Origin: Phycisphaerales bacterium
GTDB taxonomy: Bacteria > Planctomycetota > Phycisphaerae > Phycisphaerales > UBA1924
Assembly: GCA_022072615.1 (NCBI GenBank)
Contig: JAJVHS010000051.1
Coordinates: 30,888 to 94,887 of the forward strand
DNA length: 64,000 bases
Reading direction: 5' to 3'
The notes under the pieces were generated by a model. That model was given only the letters and a program-made list of their open reading frames with translations, did not search any database and was not told the DNA's origin. Shown here in pieces: positions 18,210-25,948 of this stretch (positions are counted from its first letter, which is position 1; each line of letters begins with the position of its first letter). The translations under genes and the position numbers were made by a program.

Positions 18210-19153
18210 GCCAGCTCCTTCAGGTCCGGCCGATCGGCCGCGGTTGCATGGCGGTATTCGCGAAGCACGCGGCCGCGATGGATCACAAAGGCGCCCGGCA
18301 TCTGAAAGCCGTCGCCCTCGAGCCTGCCGATGCCGTGCCCGCGCAGTGCGGCGAGCGCGCCGCCGAGCCATACGCGCGGACCGAAAAGCTGAAGGAACCT
18401 GCCGCGGTTGAGTCCCAGCGCCCGGTACGACAGGCGATCCGGGTCCGCAAACCAGGCCACGGCGTTCAGCCCGTACCGCTGACCGAGCGATCGCAGTTTC
18501 TCAGACGAAGTCGCCATCCCGACCACCGCAACGCCAACGCCCGCTCGTTCAAGATCGGCTTGCCGGTCCGCGAGGTCGGCAAGCGTCTGCCGGCAGAATG
18601 TGCAGCCGGAATGCCGGAGGAGCACGACGAGCGTCTGCCGCTCGTCGGTCACGGCGCGGAGGGACCGTCCCTGTCCGTCGTGCAGCGCATCGAGCGCTTC
18701 GTCCAGGGTGACGCGGCCGCCGGGCGGCGCGGGCTGAGCGGCCCGGGCCGCATGCCACAGGATCGTCGCGAAGGGAATCCACCAGAGCAGGTCGTTCGTC
18801 AGGATCGTCCATCCCATCGACCACGGGAGGTGGTCTTGCCTGGCCGCATCAACGAAGCCGATGGGGCCCAGGATCTTGCCCAGCAGGCCCACCAGCACGA
18901 TGGGCCAGTGGCGTGCGGGATCACGCGCAGCGATCAGGTACCCCAGGCCGTACACGCCCACGATCATCCCGATGCACGCCCAGAGCTGCGGCCACAAATC
19001 CATGCTCGGAGGGGTGACACCCAGGATCTTCAGCGACCACACGGGCGCCAGGACCGCCGTCGCCCCCCACACGATGTTGTAAGCGCCGGCGGCCACGAGC
19101 CAGCGGCCCATCCACGCCGGGGCCGGAGTTGTTTGTGGGGTGTCATTCGCCAT
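18194..19153 (-). CDS. Membrane-anchored peroxiredoxin/SelL-like thiol protein (four-helix domain + AhpC/TSA-like domain)
   Basis: A 319-residue two-part protein. The ATG at 19153 has AGGAGG upstream. Residues of about 15-150 form four hydrophobic helices. From about 155 on comes a thioredoxin-fold peroxiredoxin-like domain of the AhpC-TSA_2/SelL type, with redox motif HSGCTFCRQTL (C184-x-x-C187), then GVAVVGMATSSEK, WFADPDRLSYRALGL and QMPGAFVIHRGRVL, which fit the strand order of this fold. SelL proteins use UxxC or CxxC to reduce peroxides or disulfides. The catalytic part should face the cytoplasm unless the helix count is odd. It overlaps the following small membrane protein gene by 16 bases, giving a two-gene unit. 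The natural substrate is unknown; the redox motif is intact. Confidence 0.83.
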   Translation of the reverse strand: MANDTPQTTPAPAWMGRWLVAAGAYNIVWGATAVLAPVWSLKILGVTPPSMDLWPQLWACIGMIVGVYGLGYLIAARDPARHWPIVLVGLLGKILGPIGFVDAARQDHLPWSMGWTILTNDLLWWIPFATILWHAARAAQPAPPGGRVTLDEALDALHDGQGRSLRAVTDERQTLVVLLRHSGCTFCRQTLADLADRQADLERAGVGVAVVGMATSSEKLRSLGQRYGLNAVAWFADPDRLSYRALGLNRGRFLQLFGPRVWLGGALAALRGHGIGRLEGDGFQMPGAFVIHRGRVLREYRHATAADRPDLKELACSIN

Positions 19154-19470
19154 GTGCCCTCCTGCTGCCTGCGGCGCCGCAGGAGTTTGCCCGCTGCCAA
19201 CTATTGCCGGCCCGCGAAGACCCGTGTCTCGCGCCGGCCACACTCGAACTCCATGCCAACTCGCCCGACTGACCTAACACGCACCGCACTCTTGCTGTGT
19301 CGCCCAAGCGATCGCCGCACGCGCCCGCACCGGGGCGCCTCGCCAACGTGTTCGGTGACCGGGTCGATCTGGATTCCGCGGTCGTCCGGTCGCTCGGGCG
19401 AGGCAACGCCGTGCCGGTGACAGAGGTTGCACCCGAGCGAGCGTCCACCGTGGGCGCCAAGGATGTCGTG
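19154..19470. other. Intergenic region between divergent thiol-redox and TspO-like genes
   Basis: About 315 bases. The left edge holds the AGGAGG ribosome binding site for the minus-strand gene. The in-frame extension upstream of the TspO-like start is not conserved-looking and was treated as untranslated. No promoter or structure could be placed with confidence. Confidence 0.4.
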
Positions 19471-19866
19471 ATGGACTTGCTCACGTGGTACAACTCGCTT
19501 GAAAAGCCGGCGTGGACGCCGAGTCCAGCGACCATCGGCCTCATCTGGCAAATCCTGTATCCCATCATCCTGGTCACGTTCGGCTTCGTCTTCGTGCAGG
19601 CCTTCCGTCGCAAGGTCCCGTGGTCGGTCTTCATTCCGTTCGCGATCAACCTTGTCGCCAACCTCGTGTTCACGCCGATCCAGTTCGGCCTGCGCAACCT
19701 TGTCCTCGCGTCGGTCGACATCCTCATCGTCTGGGCGACCATCCCCTGGCTCGCCCTCGCCATCTGGCGGTATCACCGCTGGGTGGCCTTCGCGCAGATC
19801 CCATACTTCGCGTGGGTCAGCACCGCCACCATCCTGCAACTGAGCATCACCGCCATGAACCGGTGA
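19471..19866 (+). CDS. TspO/MBR family protein
   Basis: A 131-residue membrane protein of the tryptophan-rich sensory protein / peripheral benzodiazepine receptor type. It begins with WYNSLEKPAWTPSPATIGLIW, matching the family's W-Y-x-L-x-KP-x-W-x-P opening, and then has five hydrophobic helices with many tryptophans. The ATG at 19471 is chosen because it gives the expected family length; a GTG three bases upstream is equally possible and the weak AAGGA signal cannot decide. TspO proteins bind porphyrins and have been linked to oxidative-stress control and tetrapyrrole breakdown. The fourth helix has AIWRYHRWVAFAQIPYFAWVS rather than the usual WxxLN pattern, so the sequence is somewhat diverged. 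It diverges from the thiol-redox operon, which fits a stress-related neighbourhood but proves nothing. Confidence 0.82.
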   Translation: MDLLTWYNSLEKPAWTPSPATIGLIWQILYPIILVTFGFVFVQAFRRKVPWSVFIPFAINLVANLVFTPIQFGLRNLVLASVDILIVWATIPWLALAIWRYHRWVAFAQIPYFAWVSTATILQLSITAMNR

Positions 19867-20009
19867 TCCAAAGCTCGAGCGCCCGTCCAGGCGAGTATGA
19901 AGCGCCCGGGTGGTCGCGGCGGCGGTCCTCGCTTCAGGTCGCGCGCAACGGCGACGCGCGGCTCAACCGGGCGGCCTTGCTTCGGCGTCAACCCGGCGGA
20001 GCATCGAGG

Positions 20010-21686
20010 TCACTGTGCTGCCTGCCCGATCACGATCGGCACGTACCCCGCTTCCATCCCTGCCGGAGGCGTGACCAGCAGGGCGGGGTCGAGGGTGGCG
20101 AGGGCGCCGTGGGTCGGCGGGGCCATGTAATCGCGATCGATCGGCCAGGATCGGTGGATCTTCTCGACCAGCGACTGGATTTCGGCCTTCTTCTCGTCGC
20201 TCCAGTTGTACTGCTGCAGCGACGGCTGATCGACGAAGCGGTACCAGGCATACGTCACGACGGATCCATCGACGAGTCGGGCGGTCGCGGGCGCGGACTT
20301 CGGACCGGGCGTGGTCCACGCGCCGGGCGTCGGCGTTGGATGAGCCGGCGACGTGTACGGCTCGCCCGGACTCGCCAGGGGGAACTCCTTGTCCAGCAGC
20401 CCGGTTTCGGGCGGAACATCCGCCGCGGCGACGGCGATGCGCCTGTCGCCGGCGTGCCGGAAGTACTGCGGAAAGACGCCCCGAGGGCTCACGGTGCTGC
20501 CCGACCAGGCCACGCCCCACAGGTTGCCCTCGAAGGTCGCGCTGCGCAGCACGTCATCGATGCCGGTGATGGTTTTCTCGGCCTGGGAGTAACGGGTGGG
20601 GTTGGCGCTGAGGGTCGACTTCCACGCTCCCTTCTCATCGAATCTCCCCGAGCACGCCGGGCCGCCGTCGCGCCACGCCTTGAACGAGTCGAACAGGGCA
20701 GCCCTGGAGAAGTACATGACATCCTGCACGAGAATCGACCGTCCCTGTTCGTCGACGGGGAACTGCAGCCTGGGGATCTTCGAGTAGCCGACGCCCTTCG
20801 CGTCGACGGCGTCCATCCGCGGGACCGTGTTGATCTCCATCGCTCCCCCGCCCATGATGCCCGGGCGCGCGTCGAGCCCGCGTCCGTGCAGGAAAGGGTC
20901 CTTGAACAGCGTGCCGATCTTGCTCCAGGTCTCGGGGATGTAGAACGCGATGGGGCCCTTGAAGTTCGACGCGGTGAGGAAGCACGTCCAGCTCTGGTCG
21001 CCGGTGGGTGCGTTGCCGCCCGCGTCCGCGGGGATTGGGTCGGTGAAGGGCAACGCCATCCACGCGTAGCCGAGGAACTCACCGTTCGGGCTGCCCGCGA
21101 AGGGCAGCGCGTCGGGCGGGATCAGCAGCCGGTTGCTCAGTTGCGCGAGGCCCAGGCGGTTGTCGGGAAGCGCCTCGTCGCTGTAGAAGAACGACCACCC
21201 CGGCGACCCGATCTCGTAGTCGTAGCACTGCGGCGTCGCGTTCATGCTGAACTTGGGCGACCCGTACCGGAAGTTGTTGCCAGCCCAGTACCCCAGCCCG
21301 CCTTCAACGGTCTGGAACACCGTGTCCCACGTCGGCCCCCGCTCGGGCCACGTCCGGGCGAGCGTGCCAATCGGGGCGAGGGGCTTGTCCTTGTTGTCCC
21401 TGTTGTTGGGCTGGATCCACGCGCTGGCCAGCCCGATCTGCAGGTTGACGATCGGGCGGTCGATCAGCGGCCAGACCGCCGAGTAGAAGCTCATCCCGGC
21501 GCCGAACTCGGACTCGGCGGGTGGTGGGGGTGCGCTGAAACCGATGTACCCGTGCAGGCCCCGCGACCGGATGATCACGTCGCCGGGCTTGAGCGGGTCA
21601 TGCTCGCCGGGCGGCTCGGCCGCGCCCGCCGAAACATGCAGGCCTGCGACGACCGACATGGTCACGAGAGCGGCGGTTATCTTCAC
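20010..21686 (-). CDS. Secreted protein of unknown function
   Basis: A 558-residue exported protein that I do not recognise. The GTG at 21686 is chosen because it gives a clean signal peptide (KITAALVTMSVVAGLHVSAGAAE). The mature part has no transmembrane helix, is rich in aromatic residues, Pro and Gly, and has few Cys. Blocks that stand out are GLHGYIGFSAPPP near the start, GGLGYWAGNNFRYGSPKF, WSFFYSDEALPDNRLGLAQLSNRLL, and a Pro/Thr-rich linker (AHPTPTPGAWTTPGPKSAP) at about 440-460 before a C-terminal segment of about 90 residues with KIHRSWPIDRDYMAPP. The pattern suggests an extracellular beta-rich module, a linker, and a small helical domain. It has no obvious partner: the neighbours are a TspO-like protein and a small CBM48-like protein on different or spaced units. 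Confidence 0.8.
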   Translation of the reverse strand: MKITAALVTMSVVAGLHVSAGAAEPPGEHDPLKPGDVIIRSRGLHGYIGFSAPPPPAESEFGAGMSFYSAVWPLIDRPIVNLQIGLASAWIQPNNRDNKDKPLAPIGTLARTWPERGPTWDTVFQTVEGGLGYWAGNNFRYGSPKFSMNATPQCYDYEIGSPGWSFFYSDEALPDNRLGLAQLSNRLLIPPDALPFAGSPNGEFLGYAWMALPFTDPIPADAGGNAPTGDQSWTCFLTASNFKGPIAFYIPETWSKIGTLFKDPFLHGRGLDARPGIMGGGAMEINTVPRMDAVDAKGVGYSKIPRLQFPVDEQGRSILVQDVMYFSRAALFDSFKAWRDGGPACSGRFDEKGAWKSTLSANPTRYSQAEKTITGIDDVLRSATFEGNLWGVAWSGSTVSPRGVFPQYFRHAGDRRIAVAAADVPPETGLLDKEFPLASPGEPYTSPAHPTPTPGAWTTPGPKSAPATARLVDGSVVTYAWYRFVDQPSLQQYNWSDEKKAEIQSLVEKIHRSWPIDRDYMAPPTHGALATLDPALLVTPPAGMEAGYVPIVIGQAAQ

Positions 21687-21845
21687 GGTGTTGCCCCTGG
21701 CGTTGGGTGGTCGTTGAGCCCCGGGATTGCCGACGCATGTTACCACGGTGCCCCTCGGCCCGGATGCGATCCAGGGTGGTCGCCAGCGGGTTCTCTTGTG
21801 AGCCTGACGGAGTGGACAGCAGACCCGCCTCCATGGCCATCCTCC

Positions 21846-22187
21846 TCAGAAACGGGCCAATCCGTCAAACCCGAATTCCTCCGCTCCAGGGATGACAACC
21901 ACGAGGTTCATGGTGCCGTGGGCATTGGGAACATGTCCGGGGCGACCGTCAAAGAAGGAATCGCCGTGGTCTGCACAGCACCAGCGACCATCGATGACGA
22001 ACTTGTACTCGTGGAGTCCGGGCACCAAGTCGAGAACAGCGACCCATCGTTCATCGCGCTGCCGGCGCATCGGTGTGGCCGTGGGGTTCCACCCGTTGAA
22101 GTCACCTGCAACGCAGACCCGTTCCGCCGATGGGGCCTCGATGCTCACGGTCATTCCGCGCGGCTTGGGGTTGGCCTTCCGACTCAT
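21846..22187 (-). CDS. Isoamylase early-set / CBM48-like glycogen-binding domain protein
   Basis: A 113-residue cytoplasmic protein that consists almost wholly of one early-set (E-set) immunoglobulin-like domain of the type found in glycogen-branching enzymes and AMP-kinase beta subunits. The key motif is VCVAGDFNGWNP near residue 20-31, followed by RWVAVLDLVPGLHEYKFVIDGRW with the carbohydrate-contacting aromatic positions. ATG at 22187 has AAGGAGA seven bases upstream. Stand-alone domains of this kind are widespread in planctomycetes and other bacteria and may bind glycogen or regulate an unlinked enzyme. It ends with NLVVVIPG, typical of the last strand. It lies upstream of the secreted unknown, 159 bases away, and may form part of the same unit, though nothing else ties them. 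Confidence 0.85.
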   Translation of the reverse strand: MSRKANPKPRGMTVSIEAPSAERVCVAGDFNGWNPTATPMRRQRDERWVAVLDLVPGLHEYKFVIDGRWCCADHGDSFFDGRPGHVPNAHGTMNLVVVIPGAEEFGFDGLARF

Positions 22188-22256
22188 GGGTGGTCTCCTT
22201 GCTGATTGCGGACGCAAACGCTGGGTGCGATGTCACAGCCGGATGCGGACCGTCGG

Positions 22257-22940
22257 CTAGCGGTCCTTCCAGTTCTGAAGCCCTCGCAGCAGGAGATCGA
22301 GCCCCGCCTCGAACATCCGATCCGGGTCGGGTGAGAACAGCGTGTTCACGGCCGCCGCGGTGTGCGGATAGGACGACGTCATCTGGGCGACATCCATCAT
22401 GGCCGCCCGCGGCGTGCGGAGTTCCTCGATCTCCCACACGCAGAACGCCCGCAGCCACACGCGGATGGTGTGGTACGCCGTGGCTTGGGCGGTGGGCGCC
22501 AGCCCCGCGTCCGCAAAGGCCGACAGGGCGAACTCGATTTCGGGCAGAGCCGACTCCGGCGGAGCGGGCCGGAACATGGCCACGCGGAACACGCTGGGGT
22601 ACTGGCGAGCCATCCCGCGAATGCCCTGGCACAAGGCCTTGAGCCGGCTCTTCCACGGTCCCTTCGCGGGAGGCAGGGGGACTCTCGACAGGGCGAGGCA
22701 GGCCACCGCGTCAAGGATGGCTTCCTTGTCGGGGTAGTGGTTGTAGAGGGCCATGGCCTTGACGCCCAGCACTTCTCCGAGCCGCCGCATCGTGAGCGCG
22801 TGCTCGCCTTCCGCGACGATGAGGTCAAAGGCGGCTCGGGCCACTTCCTGGGGGGTGAGGGACTCGCCCGCTGCGGGACGACCCGGTCCGGTTCTTGGCT
22901 TTCGCGTCCGGCCGGCGGTCGTTTGGTCTTGGATGTCCAT
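22257..22940 (-). CDS. TetR-family repressor of the adjacent efflux operon
   Basis: A 227-residue regulator. The N-terminal basic tail (KPRTGPGRPAAG) leads into the TetR helix-turn-helix at about 30-75 (TPQEVARAAFDLIVAEG, LTMRRLGEVLGVKAMALYNHYPDKEAILDAV), with the strongly conserved ALYxHYxxKxxLL-type recognition stretch. The rest is a TetR_C-type ligand domain with aromatic residues. ATG at 22940 was chosen as it begins just before the basic tail; GAGG lies about ten bases upstream. It diverges from a tripartite RND efflux operon across 150 bases holding two inverted repeats, and its own likely -35 (TTGACG) overlaps the left palindrome. This arrangement is typical of an autoregulated repressor that responds to a toxic substrate of the pump. 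The ligand is unknown. Confidence 0.9.
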   Translation of the reverse strand: MDIQDQTTAGRTRKPRTGPGRPAAGESLTPQEVARAAFDLIVAEGEHALTMRRLGEVLGVKAMALYNHYPDKEAILDAVACLALSRVPLPPAKGPWKSRLKALCQGIRGMARQYPSVFRVAMFRPAPPESALPEIEFALSAFADAGLAPTAQATAYHTIRVWLRAFCVWEIEELRTPRAAMMDVAQMTSSYPHTAAAVNTLFSPDPDRMFEAGLDLLLRGLQNWKDR

Positions 22941-23020
22941 CGTGATTGGCCTCGTGCGGCGGTAAACGGTCGGGCCCGCCGCGGTCCCTTCTTGAGGAGA
23001 GTCTAGCCTGTAAATGTACG

Positions 23021-23039
23021 ACGTCAATATTTTTGACGT
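23021..23039. promoter_or_regulatory. Putative TetR operator 1 (inverted repeat) overlapping the tetR -35
   Basis: Seven-base inverted repeat acgtcaa / ttgacgt with a five-base spacer. The same bases on the minus strand give TTGACG, followed 16 bases later by TAGACT (23000-23005), a plausible -35/-10 pair for the TetR gene. Binding here would repress the regulator's own promoter. The site is in the gap between the divergent regulator and efflux genes. Confidence 0.6.
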
Positions 23040-23059
23040 ACTTCGTCCATTTTTTATTG

Positions 23060-23079
23060 ACGTCGTATATTTACGACGT
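23060..23079. promoter_or_regulatory. Putative TetR operator 2 (perfect 8-bp inverted repeat)
   Basis: A perfect palindrome acgtcgta-TATT-tacgacgt, ending only 11 bases before the first efflux gene start. It shares the (T)ACG(A)CGT core with operator 1. Occupancy so near the start would block transcription or initiation of the efflux operon. AT-rich sequence around it contrasts with the GC-rich neighbourhood. Confidence 0.68.
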
Positions 23080-23090
23080 ATTGTTCTGGC

Positions 23091-24632
23091 ATGAGCACTC
23101 CCTGCTGCCGCCCGTCAGCCCTCGCCCCGGGTCGCCCCGGCGGTCGATTGCCGGCATTCCTCATCGCCGCGGCGTGCCTGCCACTGACCGGCTGCATGGT
23201 GGGCCCAGACTACGAGCCGCCGGCCACACAGATGCCGGGGAACTACGCGGAACTCGCCAACACGGCCGGGGCTGGGTTGGACGCTTCCTCGGCCGGCGAA
23301 GCCGCCTGGTGGCAGGGGTTCAACGACGCCGAGCTGGCCTCGCTGGTTGAGCGGGCGGTGGCCGCCAACAACAACCTCAAAGTCGCGGAAGCCCGCGTGC
23401 GTCAGGCCCGCTCCGCGAGAGAAGTCGCTCGGTCGTTCCTCTTCCCACGCATCGGTGTGGGGGCATCGGTGCTCCGGTTCCGTGGGAGCAATGCCCTTCT
23501 CGACCTCCCCGACGCCAACCTGGAGGGCAACCTCTTCCAAGTGGGCTTTGATGCCGAGTGGGCGGTGGACCTGTGGGGTGGCACCCGCCGTCTGGTCGAG
23601 TCGGCCGCGGCGGAAGCGGACGGGGCGGACTCACGGCGGCGGGGCGTGGTCCTCATGATCGCCTCCGAGACCGCCCGGGCGTACATGGAGCTTCGGGGCG
23701 CACAACGCGAGCTTGAAGTTGCACGCGAGACGCTCGACAGCCAGAAGCAAACGCTCGCGGTCACGCAGGAACGGCACACCAACGGTCTCGCCTCGGAGTT
23801 GGAGGTCGTGCGGGCGCGGACCGAGGCGGAAGGAACCGCCGCGGAAATACCTCCCATCGAGCAGGCCATCCGAGAGTACATCCACGTTCTCTCGACGCTC
23901 CTGGCGCTCGAGCCAACATCTCTCAGCGACGAACTCTCATCCCACACCGGCATCCCCGCGGTCCCGGAGCGGGTGGCGGTGGGCGTCCCCTCCGACCTTC
24001 TGCGGCGTCGTCCGGACATTCAGGCCGCGGAGCGCCGCATCGCAAGCGCCACGGCAAGAGTCGGCGTCGCGACGGCGCAGCTCTTCCCGCAGATGGTGCT
24101 GGGCGTCGGCGGCGGTTTTGCCAGCCGCAAGAGCGGCGATCTCTTCAATGGGAACTCCTCGGCCAACTCGAGCACGTACTACCTCGCCGGCCCTTCGGTG
24201 AACTGGGAGATCTTCGACGCGGGCAGACGCCGTGCGACGATCAACCTCTCCGAAGCCGAGGTCGACGCCGCGAAGGCCATGTACGAGGACACGGTGTTGG
24301 GAGCGTTCCGGGAGGTCGAGAGCGCCCTGGTGGCGGTCGACCGGAGTCGCGTTCGCGTGGCGGACCTCGAACTGCTCGCTGCGAGCGCTCGCGAAGCCCT
24401 GACCATCGCCCAGGGCGATTACCGCAACGGGCTTCTCGATCAGCTGACGGTGCTTGACGCGCAGCGTCAGGCGAGCCGGGCGGACATGCTGCTCGTCCAG
24501 GGGCGCGTGGCGCTCACCGTCAATGTCGTTCGCCTCTACAAGGCTCTGGGCGGCGGTTGGGAGTTTGCGGAGCCGCCCGCCGCGTCAACGGCATCACCCG
24601 TGGTCACATCGAGTTCGAAGGAGAATCCATGA
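23091..24632 (+). CDS. Outer-membrane efflux lipoprotein (NodT/OprM family)
   Basis: A 513-residue TolC-like outer-membrane channel. It has a lipoprotein signal with lipobox LTGC (Cys near residue 35) followed by MVGPDYEPP, the classic mature start of NodT/OprM proteins. The two repeated halves of the OEP domain can be recognised, with long alpha-helical stretches (for example ARVRQARSAREVARSFLFPR) and the EYRNG-like element YRNGLLDQLTVLDAQRQ near the end. The GVPSDLLRRRPDIQAAERRIA motif marks the second half. It is the first gene of the efflux operon and overlaps the adaptor gene by four bases (ATGA). There is no clear Shine-Dalgarno before the ATG, and TTGTTCTGGC directly precedes it; a nearby start or leaderless message is possible. 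Probably controlled by the two palindromes just upstream. Confidence 0.92.
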   Translation: MSTPCCRPSALAPGRPGGRLPAFLIAAACLPLTGCMVGPDYEPPATQMPGNYAELANTAGAGLDASSAGEAAWWQGFNDAELASLVERAVAANNNLKVAEARVRQARSAREVARSFLFPRIGVGASVLRFRGSNALLDLPDANLEGNLFQVGFDAEWAVDLWGGTRRLVESAAAEADGADSRRRGVVLMIASETARAYMELRGAQRELEVARETLDSQKQTLAVTQERHTNGLASELEVVRARTEAEGTAAEIPPIEQAIREYIHVLSTLLALEPTSLSDELSSHTGIPAVPERVAVGVPSDLLRRRPDIQAAERRIASATARVGVATAQLFPQMVLGVGGGFASRKSGDLFNGNSSANSSTYYLAGPSVNWEIFDAGRRRATINLSEAEVDAAKAMYEDTVLGAFREVESALVAVDRSRVRVADLELLAASAREALTIAQGDYRNGLLDQLTVLDAQRQASRADMLLVQGRVALTVNVVRLYKALGGGWEFAEPPAASTASPVVTSSSKENP

Positions 24633-25948
24633 ATCAGCCCGCTGAGCATGCACCGGTCGTCACGTCGCCCAGGGGGCTGCGCGTCTCGGGGCAACGAGCG
24701 TCACTCCCGCAAGTGCTGCTCGCGGCAACGCTCTGTTGGGTTGTCGTGGGCGTCTTTGGGTGCAAGAAGGAGCCCATGAGACCTGCGGCCGTGCCGGTCA
24801 TGGTGAAGACCCTGGCTGCGGAGAAGATCACGACGTCGCGCCGGTTCAGCGCCTCGATCGAGCCACTGCAGACCACGTCGCTGGCCTTTAAGCTCTCCGG
24901 AACGGTGCGGAGCCTGTTCCGGCCCGAGGGAGCGGACCGGGATGTGCAGGTCGGCGACACGCTGGTGAAGGGAACGGTCATTGCTGAGCTCGACGAGGGC
25001 GACCTCCGCCGTGCCAGGATGGGCGCCGAGGCCCGGGTCGCCCAGCTCGAAGCGCGTGTCGCGACCGCCCGCGAGACCCTCGCCATCGCCACGCGGAATC
25101 TCGAGCGTTTCGACAGTTCCTCCGGATCGGTCTCGAAGGTGGCTCGGGACGAGGTCGAGGCCAAGCGTGTCGCGGCCGCGGGCGAGCTTGAAGCGGCCGA
25201 GCATGCACTGGCCGACGCTCGCATCCAACTCGACCAGGCCATCGACGATTTCGCCAACCGCCAGCTCGTGGTGCCCTTCGACCACGCGATGGTAGCGGAA
25301 AAGCGCATCGAGCCCGGCGAACGGAAAGCCGCCCACGAGGTTGCGTTCCGCCTGATCGACATTTCCAGCGTGCACGTGAACTTCGGCGTGCCGGACACCA
25401 TGATCGGGGCGGCGGCCCCGGATCGTTCGACGGCGGAGCGAGTGGGCCTGGGTCAGGAGCTGGTTGTCACCGCGGACGCGTTCGAGGGTCGCGCCCTCAA
25501 GGCGACGGTCACGAAGCTTGCGCCAGAGGCCGACCCTGTCACGCGCACGTTCCTGACGCAGCTGACCTTGAACAACCCCGGTGCGGAGTCGGGCCAGCCC
25601 CTCCTCCGCCCCGGCATGATTGTCTCGGTGCTCGTCGGCGCCACACTCGACCGCGAGGCCATGCTGCTGCCCATGACGGCCATCCATCAGGGTCGCATGG
25701 CCGGCGACCTGATGGTCTACGAGGTCGTCACCGAGACCGGCCAGGATGTTGTTCGCGCCCGCAGGGTCGCGCTCGGCGGCGTGTTCAACAGCCAGGTCGA
25801 GGTCGTCACTGAAGGAAGCGAAGTGCGCCCCGGCTCCAACATCGCCGTGTCCACCAGCGAGCGCCTCTCGGACGGCGCACGCGTCCGAGTGATGCGGGAG
25901 ACCGCGCAGCCGACGCAACCACCTCTCTCCAGGCGGGAGGCCCCATGA
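24629..25948 (+). CDS. RND efflux periplasmic adaptor (membrane fusion protein)
   Basis: A 439-residue adaptor linking the inner-membrane pump to the outer-membrane channel. The ATG at 24629 has AAGGAGA directly upstream. An uncleaved anchor or lipoprotein-like signal (LLAATLCWVVVGVFGCKKE, Cys near 47) leads into the membrane-proximal, lipoyl and hairpin regions: TSLAFKLSGTVRSLF, then a coiled-coil hairpin of about 80 residues (ARVAQLEARVATARETLAIATRNLE ... GELEAAEHALADARIQLDQA), then LVVPFDHAMVAEKRIEPGE with the second lipoyl half. The beta-barrel segment includes VTRTFLTQLTLNNP and LRPGMIVSVLVG, family hallmarks. The start overlaps the OMF stop and the stop overlaps the permease start, both by ATGA, so all three are translationally coupled. 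Substrate class cannot be inferred from the adaptor. Confidence 0.93.
   Translation: MNQPAEHAPVVTSPRGLRVSGQRASLPQVLLAATLCWVVVGVFGCKKEPMRPAAVPVMVKTLAAEKITTSRRFSASIEPLQTTSLAFKLSGTVRSLFRPEGADRDVQVGDTLVKGTVIAELDEGDLRRARMGAEARVAQLEARVATARETLAIATRNLERFDSSSGSVSKVARDEVEAKRVAAAGELEAAEHALADARIQLDQAIDDFANRQLVVPFDHAMVAEKRIEPGERKAAHEVAFRLIDISSVHVNFGVPDTMIGAAAPDRSTAERVGLGQELVVTADAFEGRALKATVTKLAPEADPVTRTFLTQLTLNNPGAESGQPLLRPGMIVSVLVGATLDREAMLLPMTAIHQGRMAGDLMVYEVVTETGQDVVRARRVALGGVFNSQVEVVTEGSEVRPGSNIAVSTSERLSDGARVRVMRETAQPTQPPLSRREAP

Noticed and set aside
19512..22205. Open frame of almost 900 codons on the plus strand across TspO-like and secreted-protein genes
   Set aside because: It crosses three better supported genes and has no recognisable domain; typical of GC-rich shadow frames.
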